DNA from: Chloroflexota bacterium
Lineage (GTDB): Bacteria > Chloroflexota > Dehalococcoidia > FW602-bin16
Direction of reading: 5' to 3'
DNA length: 46,669 nucleotides
NCBI GenBank assembly: GCA_004297765.1
Contig: SCTZ01000148.1
Span: 1-46,669, forward strand
The translations under genes were made by a program, and so were the position numbers. The notes under the pieces were generated by a model. The model was given only the letters and a program-made list of their open reading frames with translations. It was not told the origin of the DNA and ran no database searches. Positions 9,296 to 18,187 of this stretch are shown in pieces (position 1 is the first letter of the stretch; each line of letters opens with the position of its first letter).

Positions 9296-11383
9296 TTAGA
9301 AGCTCATGAGCAGGTTCTTTCTCCCGTCCATGTGCAGCGCGACGTCCTGGGGAACGTAGACCGTGTTGAAAGATCCCTCCACCAGCGCGGGACCTTTTAT
9401 GCTCATGCCCGGTCTGATCCTATCACCATCGTAGATAGGCACGGTCTCATGGCTGTCGACATACGGGAGGAAGACTTTCCTGGCGCCTTTCAGGCTGGAC
9501 GATGGATCCTCGGACGCGATGGCCGCCTCCAGCATGGGGACTGGCTTGCTATAGCTCACACCGGTCACCCGCACGTTGATGATCTCTATTTCGCCTCCCG
9601 TCCAGACAGTTCCTTTTCCATACAACCCCTCGTACTTCTTCTCAAACTCCTGGTACAACGGTCCCGCCACGTCTTGCTCGGTCAATGTCTCGGACGACAC
9701 CGGAATGGTCAGCTCGTTGAACTGCCCCACGTACCGGATATCCGCCTCGCGGAATATGGCGGTGCTCTCCGTCTTGATTCCGGCGGCCGCAAAGTCTGAC
9801 CGGACCTTGGCGGTCAAATCCGCAAAGATCTGGTTGATGGGGCCGATGTCCCGCCCTGCTCTGTAGTTGTAGCTTTGAACGTACTTGCGCTGGTAGTCGG
9901 TCCGGAGTAGCCCCCAGGCCGAAAACACCGGACCGAACTGAGGCATGATGACGTTCTTGACCTTGAGGATCTTGCACACCTCGGCTATGATGAGGGCGGA
10001 AGATCCGCCATAGGCCAGCACCGTGAATCCGGTGGGTTCGTATCCCTTCGCGATACTCACCGATCTCATCGCCTCGGCCGCGTTCGCCACGAGCACCTTG
10101 TAGACGCCTGACGACGTCGCGTTCAGGTCCCACCCGAGCTGACCCGCCACCTTGGCCATGGCAGACGCCGCCAACTCCTTGTTGAGCTTGATCTTGCCAC
10201 CCAGGAAGAACTCCGGATTCAGGAGGTCCATCAGCACAAAGGCGTCCGTCAGGGTAGGCTCGCTGCCGCCTTGACCATAGCAGGCCGGACCAGGACGTGC
10301 TCCGGCGCTGCGCGGACCCACCTTCAGTAGACCGCGCGGATCGAGCCAGGCGATGCTCCCACCTCCCGCGCCAATAGACGTCACCGAGACCGTAGTGAGT
10401 CCGGTCAGAAAGCGACCAAGCCAAGTCCTGGCGTCGTAGCTATACTCGTTGTTGACGATGAGGGAGATGTCAAAGGTCGTGCCGCCGGTGTCCACGGCCA
10501 GCACGTTCTCCTGCCCAAGCATTTTGCCAAGAGTATTCGCCCCGATTACACCACCCACCGGACCGGAGCCCGCCAGTGAGATGGGGGATTTCAGGGATTC
10601 CTCAACCGTGGAGTAGCCCCCGGCGGAATGCATCAGGTAGAAGGGGAACTGGTAGCCCCACTCCTTGACTCTGCCCTCCAGACCGCCCACGTAGTTCTGT
10701 AGGATCGGCGACACGGCAGCATTCAACACCGTGGTCATCGTCCGCTCGTACTCGCGAATGATCGGACGCACCTCCGAGGATATGCATACCGTGAGATTGG
10801 GGTACATCTCCTTGATCACAGCCTTGATCTGCTGTTCGTGCGCGGGGTTCTTGAACGACCATAGCAGACTGACGGCCACGGCCTCTACACCCTTGTTCTC
10901 GACCAGATCCTTCACCACCTGCTTCACCTGGTCGCGGTTTAGGGGTACGAGAATATCCCCCTTGTGGTCGACACGCTCGTCAACCTCTACCGTATTCTCG
11001 TATTTGACCACCTCGGGAATGGGCACGTACTTGGTGATATCCGGCTCCACCGGCCGAAACGAGCCCTTCTGTCCGCCTTTAGCTATGCGCATGACATCCC
11101 GGAAGCCACGCGTCGTGATGAGTCCGGTCTTCGCGATGGCGAGCTGGACGATGGCGTTTGTGACGGCAGTGGTACCGTTGATCAGGAGATTACACTGCTG
11201 AAGCAACTGGGTGTGGCTGATCCCCACCTCGGAGGCCAGCGCATCCACACAGTTGAGAATACCTTCGACGAAGAATGGGGGCGTGGATGGGACCTTCGCC
11301 GCCCATTCCTGTCCGCGGTCGTCGAGGGCAGTGCCATCGGTAAACGTCCCGCCTACATCGATGCCAATCCTGTATTCGGTCAT
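9296..11383 (-). CDS. HyuA-like ATPase subunit (hydantoinase A/oxoprolinase family), probable ketone carboxylase
   Basis: A 695-residue protein of the ASKHA-fold HyuA family. Motifs: phosphate-1 loop IGIDVGGTFTD at the N-terminus, NGTTAVTNAI, HSAGG and SLAGSGPVGG in the middle, AVDTGGTTFDISL (phosphate-2), IGAGGGSIAW, GPRSAGARPGPACYG, and YGGSSAL. In acetone and acetophenone carboxylases this subunit hydrolyses ATP to activate ketone and bicarbonate. AGAGGTGG precedes the ATG at 11383. It heads the HyuA-HyuB-gamma operon; 674 bp without a gene precede it. Hydantoinase or oxoprolinase activity is the alternative, but the zinc gamma subunit downstream argues for carboxylase. Confidence 0.87.
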   Translation of the reverse strand: MTEYRIGIDVGGTFTDGTALDDRGQEWAAKVPSTPPFFVEGILNCVDALASEVGISHTQLLQQCNLLINGTTAVTNAIVQLAIAKTGLITTRGFRDVMRIAKGGQKGSFRPVEPDITKYVPIPEVVKYENTVEVDERVDHKGDILVPLNRDQVKQVVKDLVENKGVEAVAVSLLWSFKNPAHEQQIKAVIKEMYPNLTVCISSEVRPIIREYERTMTTVLNAAVSPILQNYVGGLEGRVKEWGYQFPFYLMHSAGGYSTVEESLKSPISLAGSGPVGGVIGANTLGKMLGQENVLAVDTGGTTFDISLIVNNEYSYDARTWLGRFLTGLTTVSVTSIGAGGGSIAWLDPRGLLKVGPRSAGARPGPACYGQGGSEPTLTDAFVLMDLLNPEFFLGGKIKLNKELAASAMAKVAGQLGWDLNATSSGVYKVLVANAAEAMRSVSIAKGYEPTGFTVLAYGGSSALIIAEVCKILKVKNVIMPQFGPVFSAWGLLRTDYQRKYVQSYNYRAGRDIGPINQIFADLTAKVRSDFAAAGIKTESTAIFREADIRYVGQFNELTIPVSSETLTEQDVAGPLYQEFEKKYEGLYGKGTVWTGGEIEIINVRVTGVSYSKPVPMLEAAIASEDPSSSLKGARKVFLPYVDSHETVPIYDGDRIRPGMSIKGPALVEGSFNTVYVPQDVALHMDGRKNLLMSF

Positions 11384-12057
11384 TCAAACCACCTCTCCGT
11401 GTTTCTCTGCACGTTTCGAAGTACCTGCACCCTGCCCACTCTTGCAGTGCTACCATGCAGTCTTGATCCTGGAGCCCCTATGCCTCGTGGCTTTCTGGCA
11501 GAAAGGTGCAATTCAGCCAGTCGTAGCCTCACATCTGCAGAGCCGCCTCACCTCCATTCGTTCATTTGCCTATGATTGGATCATTTCGATCACTCTTTAG
11601 ATACCAGCGCCGATGCCAACTCCGATTGGTGCTCGCACAATCTCCGAAAGATATCGTGTGTCGCCAAGACGCAGACAGATCGAGGATCCATGCCTGTGCC
11701 GGCATCGGCCGGCTCAACCTCTGTTCAGACCAGCCTGGGACAGATACATGGCGCGATTAGGAGCGCGGCAGCCATCCTCATGGATGGCGAAGAGAAGGAG
11801 GCTAGAACATAAAGTCCGTTGATAGTAGATTAGCTGCTGGAGAAGCCTTCGTCCATCGCATCCGGGTGCTATCTCAGGTGCTATCTACTGCACCGTCTTC
11901 TGCGCATTTTCGATGTGGGGTCAATCCGACTCAGGTGCTATTTCAGTGGGGATGAGGGCGGCCGGGGTGGGGACCATCCACCACTTGTAGGTGGCTCGAC
12001 GACGGTCGCCCAGGGATCGAGGACATCTCGTTTTTGGTTGTTTACTAGCATCCGTCC
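11384..12057. other. Gene-free 674-bp region upstream of the HyuA-like gene
   Basis: No convincing gene is present; the short frames here have no ribosome site or recognisable motif. The region must hold the promoter for the minus-strand HyuA operon and the end of the large regulator transcript, but I find neither a clear -35/-10 pair nor a hairpin with a T-run. The only notable structure is the GGTGCTAT direct repeat set near 11865-11943. Confidence 0.5.
11865..11943. repeat. GGTGCTATYT direct repeats (three copies)
   Basis: GGTGCTATCT occurs at 11865-11874 and again at 11877-11886 (12-bp period). GGTGCTATTT occurs at 11934-11943, and the last two copies are preceded by TCA. They lie just downstream of the large regulator gene and about 480 bp upstream of the HyuA start. 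Direct repeats with near-helical period can be activator sites, as for MalT-like proteins, but position and function here are unproven. Confidence 0.5.
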
Positions 12058-15027
12058 CTACGCAAAAGCCCTCCCTGACGCAGACTCCTGAGAACTGCCA
12101 TGGAGAGACCGCGCCCCTTCTACCTGAGCCACGATCCCTTCGTCCAGCGCCCAGCGGAAGACAGCCATGCCGTCGCGCACGCCCAGCACCCCGATCTTCC
12201 TGCGAATGCTGCTGATGTGCGAGCGAAGCGTGTTGTCGGCTAGGTACAGACTGCGGGCGAGCTGCTCCCGGCGTGGACTGGAGTCGCCAGGCTCCTCCTG
12301 TCCTGAACGCTGCCCCAAGAGATAATAGAGCAGATAATACTGGATAAAGATGTCGATCTCGCGCCAGGTCAGGCAGTGGTGGTCCCGCAAACGGGCTAGC
12401 CCGCCCGGGTTGATCCAGGCATGGGAGACCGCATCGAGGATGCGACATCTGATCTCCTGGTCCTGACAATCCTTCAAGACGAGCGTCAGAGCTATCGTGT
12501 CGTTTGGCATCTGGACGACTGATTCATCCGCGACCTGCTCGTCCTCCGCATTAGGCTCGGGAGCATCATCATGCCGAAAAGGCAGGAAGGACTGATGCAG
12601 CACCGGTCCCAGCCGACGCTGGGCCAGCGTCCGTGCGTAGCTCGGCAGAATACCGCGTCGCAGCGCCTCGGCGCACAGCGGAGTCACGACAGCGGGATGC
12701 CAGAGGAAGAAGTTGTAGAGATCCTCCCTCGCCGCATATTCGAAAGCTTCGATCAGGAGTGAGACGCCCTTGTCTGCGTCATCCGCAAGAAAGCACAGCC
12801 GCGCTTGATAGAGCCGTGTACCGGCAAGGTCGTAGCGCAAATCCATGCTAGCGAATTCGTCAGTTGCCCGATCTAGCAGATGTTCTGCCGCGCTCAGGTC
12901 GCCTCGCTGCAACTCGATCGCCCCGAGGAGAGCCAGCAACCGCGCTACTTTGCCCCGCGACACCCGTGCCTCCGCCTGCTGGAGCTGCCGCCTGGCAACA
13001 CTCGCGGCGTCATCCAGGCGTCCCTGGAGTAATCGCAGGTAGATCAGCTCCGGCTCATCATGCAGCGGCAGCTCCAGAGACTGGTAGACATCCTCAGCTT
13101 CCTCGAGCCGGTTCATCATTGCCAGGGTTGTGGCCTTGGCCAGGCTCGCAGCCTCGCTTGGATTTAGAAAACCGTACTTGTCGCTCATTTCCTTGGCGAT
13201 GCAGAGATCCTCAAGTGCCTGCTCAAGCTCGCCCTTCGCCGCCCTCGCGGCTCCGAGCACGCAGAGCACGCTGGCTTGCACAACGTTCTTCACCCTCTCG
13301 CTGTCAAGCGGACAGATCTGTTGCGCCGTCTCAATGGCTTCCTTGATGCGCCCGCAACGCAAGTACGCCCAGGAGAGGTGACGCATCGCTCTGAGGCGGG
13401 CATGGCTGCGCGTCGCAACGTCGGCTATATGCGGGGCGCAACTGAGGGATTGCTCAGCCGCGGCGATTGCCTCCGACAAGCGGTCGTGCACCGCGTAGCA
13501 GACGGTGAGACCGGCCCAGACCTTCGACGCGAGCGCTGCGTCCCCTTCTTCGGCGGCTAGGCTCAGCGCCATGTGGAATTGGCGATCGCTTTCCTCGCTC
13601 TGGCCAACCAGATAGCTGAGCTTTCCCAGCTCGTACAAGAGCCTGGCCTCCAGCCCAGGCTCAGGTTGCGGCCCGGCCACCGCGCGAGCCTGTGATAGCA
13701 CCTGATGGGCCAGACTCAACCGTCCCTTGAAGCTGAAGATGCGCCCCATATGGAGCAGCAGCCATGGGTCGGACTCGACCGCCGTCTTGGGCAACATATC
13801 CATCCAGCGCAGGACGGTTTCCATATTGCCGGCACGAATGGCTCCCGGCGCCCCCTTCCTTATCAGCGCAGCGGCATGAGCCCAGTCGCAGGCCTGATAG
13901 GCATGGTACAGCGCTGCCTCGACCATGTCACGCTCGGCGAAGTACCGGGCCGCGACCTGGTGCAGCACGGTCACCTCAGCCTCCCCAATCCGCCTGCGTA
14001 GACGCGTCTGCAAGAACTCCCGGAAGAGCGAGTGGTAGGTGTAGACCTCCTCCCGATCGCTAACCAGGGACAGGAAGATGTGGTTCCGTTGGAGATGTTC
14101 GAGCGTTTCGCGCGCGTCGGCGGCTTCCAGGATGGTTTCGCACAGCGGCGGGGTTAGCTGCTGGAGAATGGAAGATCGCTCCAGAAACTCCTGGACGTGC
14201 GGCGATTGTCCATCCACGATGCACTGCGCAAAGTAGTCGTACATAGAGTTGCGAGCCACGGCCAGGTCCATCAACTCAGCGATATCGGCAGTCCCCTGCT
14301 GAGAGATCCTCTCTCCAAGCATGGGCAATACTGCCGGCCAGCCTCCTATCCTCGTCACAAGCCGACCTACCTGCTCCGCATCGATCGTCAGACCATGGCA
14401 GCAGGATAGAAACTCCTGGACCTCGGCCTGGGTAAAAGATAGCTCCCACTCCCCCAGTTCGAGAAGCCCCCCGTATTGCCGCAGCCGCGCAATGTAACTG
14501 AGTTTTGGCTGCGCTCGCGACGCAATGCACAGACGCACGTTGGGTGGTAGATAGCCAAGAAGAATCTCCAGACAAGCGTTTGCGCTCGGCGCGTCACTGG
14601 CCGCATCGAAATCGTCCATGACAAGCACCAACTCGCGGCTCGCATTCCTTCCCAGCGCAGCCAAAAGGGTGGCAAGCGAACCTCTCCAAGGTTCCGGTCC
14701 CGTGCCGAACCATCCTTGGGTCTCGGTTGCTTCATCTGGCAGGCACCGAAGCACTGCCGCCAGTAGACCATTCACCAGCACCACCGGATCGGCATCGGCT
14801 TTGTCCGTCCGATACCAGATAGCCGGCAAATCCTGCGAGGCGATGAAAGACGACAGAAGCGTGCTCTTTCCATAGCCAGGTGCCGCGACGACGAGGATAA
14901 CCTTGCCTTCTTTGAGCCCGCGATCCAGGCTAGCAAAGAGTCGCTGTCGAGGGATCACGTTGCGCCGGATCTCCGGCAGAAACTTCGTGACGAGGATCGA
15001 GCTACTGGAGATCCGCTGCAAAACCAT
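12058..15027 (-). CDS. Large MalT-like (LAL/STAND) LuxR-family transcriptional regulator
   Basis: A 989-residue signal-transduction ATPase. The N-terminus has the family start SILVTKFLPEIRRNVIPR, Walker A APGYGKST at 49-56 and Walker B-like LVLVMDDFD. The middle (about residues 390-800) is alpha-helical and rich in Ala/Leu/Glu, consistent with TPR-type sensor repeats. The C-terminus carries a LuxR-type helix-turn-helix, LTWREIDIF ... REQLARSLYLADNTLRSHIS ... RKIGV, but with about 20 extra residues between the first helix and the recognition part. GGAGG lies about 10 nt before the ATG. MalT-type proteins bind ATP and an inducer, multimerise and activate promoters. It may control the HyuA operon downstream or the thiolase-side operon upstream; this is inferred from position only. 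Confidence 0.88.
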   Translation of the reverse strand: MVLQRISSSSILVTKFLPEIRRNVIPRQRLFASLDRGLKEGKVILVVAAPGYGKSTLLSSFIASQDLPAIWYRTDKADADPVVLVNGLLAAVLRCLPDEATETQGWFGTGPEPWRGSLATLLAALGRNASRELVLVMDDFDAASDAPSANACLEILLGYLPPNVRLCIASRAQPKLSYIARLRQYGGLLELGEWELSFTQAEVQEFLSCCHGLTIDAEQVGRLVTRIGGWPAVLPMLGERISQQGTADIAELMDLAVARNSMYDYFAQCIVDGQSPHVQEFLERSSILQQLTPPLCETILEAADARETLEHLQRNHIFLSLVSDREEVYTYHSLFREFLQTRLRRRIGEAEVTVLHQVAARYFAERDMVEAALYHAYQACDWAHAAALIRKGAPGAIRAGNMETVLRWMDMLPKTAVESDPWLLLHMGRIFSFKGRLSLAHQVLSQARAVAGPQPEPGLEARLLYELGKLSYLVGQSEESDRQFHMALSLAAEEGDAALASKVWAGLTVCYAVHDRLSEAIAAAEQSLSCAPHIADVATRSHARLRAMRHLSWAYLRCGRIKEAIETAQQICPLDSERVKNVVQASVLCVLGAARAAKGELEQALEDLCIAKEMSDKYGFLNPSEAASLAKATTLAMMNRLEEAEDVYQSLELPLHDEPELIYLRLLQGRLDDAASVARRQLQQAEARVSRGKVARLLALLGAIELQRGDLSAAEHLLDRATDEFASMDLRYDLAGTRLYQARLCFLADDADKGVSLLIEAFEYAAREDLYNFFLWHPAVVTPLCAEALRRGILPSYARTLAQRRLGPVLHQSFLPFRHDDAPEPNAEDEQVADESVVQMPNDTIALTLVLKDCQDQEIRCRILDAVSHAWINPGGLARLRDHHCLTWREIDIFIQYYLLYYLLGQRSGQEEPGDSSPRREQLARSLYLADNTLRSHISSIRRKIGVLGVRDGMAVFRWALDEGIVAQVEGARSLHGSSQESASGRAFA

Positions 15028-15075
15028 CGCCCTCTCTCCTCCTTTGGCGATCGAATCGCCGAGGCAGTGGCAGGT

Positions 15076-15183
15076 TTACTTCCTCCGGATCGTTTCCATG
15101 GTCACAAGAAGGACGCCGAGCCAGACAACGATGGCGCTGATGAGGACGCGTATGATACGCAGGACAGCAGCCAAGATGAACAC
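15076..15183 (-). CDS. Possible small hydrophobic leader peptide (35 codons)
   Basis: A GTG-initiated frame encodes 35 residues with one membrane-like segment (ILAAVL, IISAIVVW and GVLLV type stretches) and a basic tail ending TIRRK. It sits 48 bp upstream of the large regulator and inside the leader of the predicted promoter at 15239-15247. There is no clear ribosome site before the GTG and no upstream ATG in frame, so translation is doubtful. If real it might be a leader peptide or a small membrane partner of the regulator. Confidence 0.25.
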   Translation of the reverse strand: MFILAAVLRIIRVLISAIVVWLGVLLVTMETIRRK

Positions 15184-15238
15184 CGAGAGCGGGAATGCAT
15201 CTGCGGAATGAAACCGTCCTCGCTGGTGTTCGGCTACT

Positions 15239-15247
15239 AGTATACCA
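15239..15247 (-). promoter_or_regulatory. Extended -10 promoter for the large regulator
   Basis: On the minus strand the sequence reads TGGTATACT, an extended -10 (TGn plus TATACT). The best -35 at a 17-nt spacer is poor (TGATCA, 15262-15267), which extended -10 promoters tolerate. Transcription would start near 15232, giving a leader of about 200 nt before the ATG at 15027. It lies just downstream of a candidate terminator for the thiolase transcript. Confidence 0.45.
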
Positions 15248-15271
15248 CAGAAGACAGATATTGATCACCGG

Positions 15272-15318
15272 AAAAAAGGCGCTTGCTGGGAGCGCCCGCC
15301 TAAGGCGGGCGCTCCCAG
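15272..15318 (-). terminator. Palindromic hairpin with T6, candidate terminator of the thiolase transcript
   Basis: Perfect 15-bp arms (15286-15300 and 15304-15318) close on a 3-nt loop. On the minus strand the stem is followed 8 nt later by TTTTTT (15272-15277). The gap between stem and T-run is longer than ideal. The outer GGGAGCG/CGCTCCC ends match the repeat at 6738-6803, so it may be a dispersed repeat used as a terminator. Confidence 0.5.
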
Positions 15319-15376
15319 GCCCCGCCCTCGTGCCCTGTACCGGCCGTGGTTTATGACCATATCTCATCTAACAGCG

Positions 15377-15410
15377 AGCCCGCCGCGGTCTTCGGAGACC
15401 GCGGCGGGCT
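15377..15410. repeat. Perfect 15-bp hairpin, CCGCCGCGG type
   Basis: Arms AGCCCGCCGCGGTCT (15377-15391) and its exact complement (15396-15410) enclose a TCGG loop. No T-run follows on either strand. A related inverted repeat with the GACCGCCGCG core is at 25180-25221. Confidence 0.7.
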
Positions 15411-15457
15411 GCGTCGGCGATCCAACTACGCCGTCTCCGAGGGTGGTGCCGACTTAC

Positions 15458-15484
15458 GGAACGACGCACTAACTGCGTCGTTCC
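15458..15484. repeat. Perfect 11-bp hairpin
   Basis: GGAACGACGCA (15458-15468) pairs exactly with TGCGTCGTTCC (15474-15484) over a 5-nt loop. It is one of four stem structures stacked between the thiolase stop (15739) and the regulator promoter. Confidence 0.6.
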
Positions 15485-15525
15485 TCAAGTGCAGCGAGCG
15501 GGCGGCGCAATTCCCTCGCCCTTTC

Positions 15526-15565
15526 GCAAAAGTTCATCATGCCCCTTCGGGGCACCAGCGATGAA
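15526..15565 (-). terminator. Hairpin followed by CTTTT, candidate terminator after the thiolases
   Basis: On the minus strand TTCATC ... GCCCC GAA GGGGC ... GATGAA (15533-15565) folds into a two-part stem followed at once by CTTTT. It lies about 175 nt after the thiolase stop. The inner 5-bp GC stem is strong and the outer part has bulges. The rest of 15566-15738 shows only imperfect short repeats (GGAGAGGG..ATnG.ACGTCAG twice). Confidence 0.4.
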
Positions 15566-15738
15566 TGAAAACCTTCGATTTTCAGAGGAGGGAGAGGGAA
15601 TCGTACGTCAGTCTTTGCGAAGGGAGAGGGGATGGCACGTCAGCTATCCCGATGTCATCGAGATCGAAGCGTGTCCATCCTTGCTCTTTCCGCTGAAGAA
15701 CGTCCCACAAAGGACATCTCACTTGTGGAACGACGCGT

Positions 15739-16926
15739 TTAGTAAATCATCTCGATCACGGTGGCGATGCCCATTCCTCCGCCAACGCAGAGCGTCGCCA
15801 GACCGTAGCGACCGTGGCGTCGACGTAGCTCGTACTGCAGGGTGGTGATCAGGCGAGAGCCGCTGCATCCCAGTGGATGCCCCAGAGCGACGCCTCCGCC
15901 ATTGACGTTCAGCTTCGCCATGTCCCATTCCAGCACCTTGCTCACGGCCAGAGTCTGGGCCGCGAAGGCCTCGTTGCACTCGATCAGATCCATGTCAGCC
16001 AGGGTGAGCCCGGCGCGCTGGAGCGTCTTGCGCACGGCTCCGACGGGTCCCATGCCGAAATGAAGGGCGTCCACGCTGTGCGTGCCCATGGCTACAATGC
16101 GCGCCAATGGACGCACGCCCAGCTCTGCCGCCTTGTCGGCCGACATCAAGAGCATAGCGCACGCGGCGTCGTTCAGCGAAGAGGAGTTGCCGGCCGTCAC
16201 CGTCCCACCCTGCTTGAAGGCCGGTCGCAGTGCAGCCAGCTTCTCCATCGAGATGTCGAAGCGGATCTGCTCGTCGACCTCGAACTTGCTCGGTGCGCCC
16301 TTGGGCTGAGGAACCTCAATCGGAAGCAGCTCGTCCTTGAACTGACCTTCCTTCGTGGCCCGCGCCGCGTTGAGATGGCTGCGCAGCGCGAAGGCGTCCT
16401 GCTCTTCGCGACTGATCCCGTATTCTTCCGCGAGAACCTCGGCCGTCATGCCGGTCGTGATGCCAGTGCGCTGATCGCACAGTCCTTCGCTGGCAGGATC
16501 GATCAAGCCATGGTCGCCCCGTGTATAGCCCCAGCGGGCGCCGCGCAGCTCATAGGGGTAGCGGCTCATGTTCTCGGCGCCGCCCACCAGGACAACATCC
16601 GCGTCACCGACCAGGATAAGCCGTGTGCCCGCGTGAACGGCCTGCATGCCGGAGCCGCACAAGCGGTTGACCGTGCTGCCCGGAATGCTGGGGGGCAGAC
16701 CGGCCTTCAGCGCGCCAACTTTGCCGATGTTAGGGGCGTCGGTGGGAGGATAGGCGTGCCCGAAGACAACTTCCTGCACCTCTTCCTGAGGCACACCAGC
16801 ACGATTGATCGCCTCACGCATCACCAGCGCGGCCAGGTTCGCGACGTGGATATCCTTCAAAGCGCCGCCGAATCGGCCAACGGCCGTGCGAACCGCGCTG
16901 ACTATGACGACTTCTCTGTCACTCAT
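15739..16926 (-). CDS. Thiolase (acetyl-CoA C-acyltransferase)
   Basis: A 395-residue thiolase that would cleave 3-oxoacyl-CoA with CoA, or condense acetyl-CoA. All catalytic motifs are present: nucleophile Cys90 in NRLCGSGMQA, NEAFAAQ, the histidine in GGGVALGHPLGCSG, and the C-terminal general-acid cysteine in LCVGGGMG. AGGGGA precedes the ATG. It starts 12 bp after the stop of the second thiolase gene, so the two are co-transcribed. The two differ enough (loop after the active Cys, ENMSRYPYELRGARWGY versus [18 protein letters not shown]) to suggest different chain or branch preferences. It is the last gene of the long minus-strand run. Confidence 0.95.
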   Translation of the reverse strand: MSDREVVIVSAVRTAVGRFGGALKDIHVANLAALVMREAINRAGVPQEEVQEVVFGHAYPPTDAPNIGKVGALKAGLPPSIPGSTVNRLCGSGMQAVHAGTRLILVGDADVVLVGGAENMSRYPYELRGARWGYTRGDHGLIDPASEGLCDQRTGITTGMTAEVLAEEYGISREEQDAFALRSHLNAARATKEGQFKDELLPIEVPQPKGAPSKFEVDEQIRFDISMEKLAALRPAFKQGGTVTAGNSSSLNDAACAMLLMSADKAAELGVRPLARIVAMGTHSVDALHFGMGPVGAVRKTLQRAGLTLADMDLIECNEAFAAQTLAVSKVLEWDMAKLNVNGGGVALGHPLGCSGSRLITTLQYELRRRHGRYGLATLCVGGGMGIATVIEMIY

Positions 16927-16938
16927 TACACGTCCCCT

Positions 16939-18132
16939 CTACACTCGCTCGATGATGACAGCCACACCCATGCCACCTGCCGTGCAGATGGTGGCCATGC
17001 CCAGTCGCTGGGCCCGTCGCCCCAGCTCGTTAATCAACGTCAAGATGAGGCGTCCTCCGGTCGCTCCCAGCGGATGCCCGAGGGCAATGGCGCCACCGTT
17101 CACGTTGACCTTGGCGTTGTCCCACTCCAGATCCTTGGTGACAGCCAGGTGGTAAGCGGCAAAGGCCTCGTTGTTCTCGAACAGGTCGATGTCGCTCAGT
17201 TGAAGGCCGGCCTTTTTCAGAGCCTTGCGGGCGGCAGGAACCGGACCCACCGGCGTCATCGGCGGCTCGACCGCCGCGGCGGCGTAGGAGCGAAGGACCG
17301 CTACCGGCTCGATACCCAGCTCACGGGCCTTGCGCGCCGTCGTCAGGACGACCACGGCCGCGCCATCGTTCATCCCCGAGGCGTTCCCGGCGGTAACGGT
17401 TCCTCCGGCAGCGAAGGCCGGGGAGAGCTTGGCCAGCTTCTCTAGAGTCGTCTCTGGCCGCGGATGCTCATCCGTATCGAAAGAGATCGCCGGGCCTTTC
17501 TTCTGCGGAACCGGTACCGGCACGATCTCCGGTTTGAACCTCCCAGCCTGGATTGCCAGAGTAGCCCGACGATGGCTCTCCACTGCAAAGGCATCCTGCG
17601 CCTCGCGGCTGATGCCGTACACTTTGGCGATGTTCTCCGCTAGAGTGCCCATCGTCCACTCGCCGTACTCCGTCGAGGAGGCCACACGCGACTGGTCCTC
17701 AAACCCGTCCATGACTTTTCCGGCCCCCATGCGATAGCCCCAGCGCGCGTTCTTCAGCACGTACGGGATGTTGCTCATGCTCTCCGCCCCGCCGGCTATC
17801 ACGATCTCGGCGTCGCCGGTCTGGATCGCGAGAGAGGCAGCGATCATGGACTGTAACCCCGAGCCGCAAGCGCGATCGACAGTATGCCCAACCACACCAT
17901 CCGGCAGGCCAGCCACGATGGCAGAATACTTGCCCAGGTTCGGCTCCAAGGTATTCGGGAAGACCTGTCCCAGGACCACCTCGTCCACCTGCTCCGGTGC
18001 CACGCCGGTGCGCTGTAAGGCTTCCTTGATGACGATGGCAGCCAATTCGCCAGCGCGCACATCGCGCAGCGACTTGCCCATTGTTCCAAAGGCGGTGCGT
18101 GCGCCACCCAGGATGACGACTTCGTCGGCCAT
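16939..18132 (-). CDS. Thiolase (acetyl-CoA acetyltransferase type)
   Basis: A 397-residue thiolase with nucleophile Cys89 in [22 protein letters not shown], histidine in [15 protein letters not shown] and cysteine in [15 protein letters not shown] lies 6 nt before the ATG at 18132. It could convert acetoacetyl-CoA, produced by the AacS gene at 34.4 kb, into two acetyl-CoA, or act on longer or branched 3-oxoacyl-CoAs. It is paired with the thiolase downstream and follows a 350-bp repeat-filled gap, so it may have its own promoter. Confidence 0.95.
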   Translation of the reverse strand: MADEVVILGGARTAFGTMGKSLRDVRAGELAAIVIKEALQRTGVAPEQVDEVVLGQVFPNTLEPNLGKYSAIVAGLPDGVVGHTVDRACGSGLQSMIAASLAIQTGDAEIVIAGGAESMSNIPYVLKNARWGYRMGAGKVMDGFEDQSRVASSTEYGEWTMGTLAENIAKVYGISREAQDAFAVESHRRATLAIQAGRFKPEIVPVPVPQKKGPAISFDTDEHPRPETTLEKLAKLSPAFAAGGTVTAGNASGMNDGAAVVVLTTARKARELGIEPVAVLRSYAAAAVEPPMTPVGPVPAARKALKKAGLQLSDIDLFENNEAFAAYHLAVTKDLEWDNAKVNVNGGAIALGHPLGATGGRLILTLINELGRRAQRLGMATICTAGGMGVAVIIERV

Positions 18133-18187
18133 TGTCTGCTCCTTGCTAGTTCAGTTCTCACCGTGCTTGATCAGCTATCCGTCCAAG

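Noticed and set aside
11507..11519. Sigma-54-like TGGC...TTGCA on the minus strand upstream of the HyuA-like gene
   Set aside because: Known acetone carboxylase operons can be sigma-54 dependent, but here the GG and GC elements are only 7 nt apart instead of 10.
11613..11822. Small plus-strand frame (69 codons) in the gap upstream of HyuA
   Set aside because: Arginine-rich shadow-like composition, no ribosome site, no motif.
15877..17445. Plus-strand open frame of 522 codons
   Set aside because: It lies entirely antisense to the two clear thiolase genes and shows no family motif; long antisense frames are common in GC-rich DNA.
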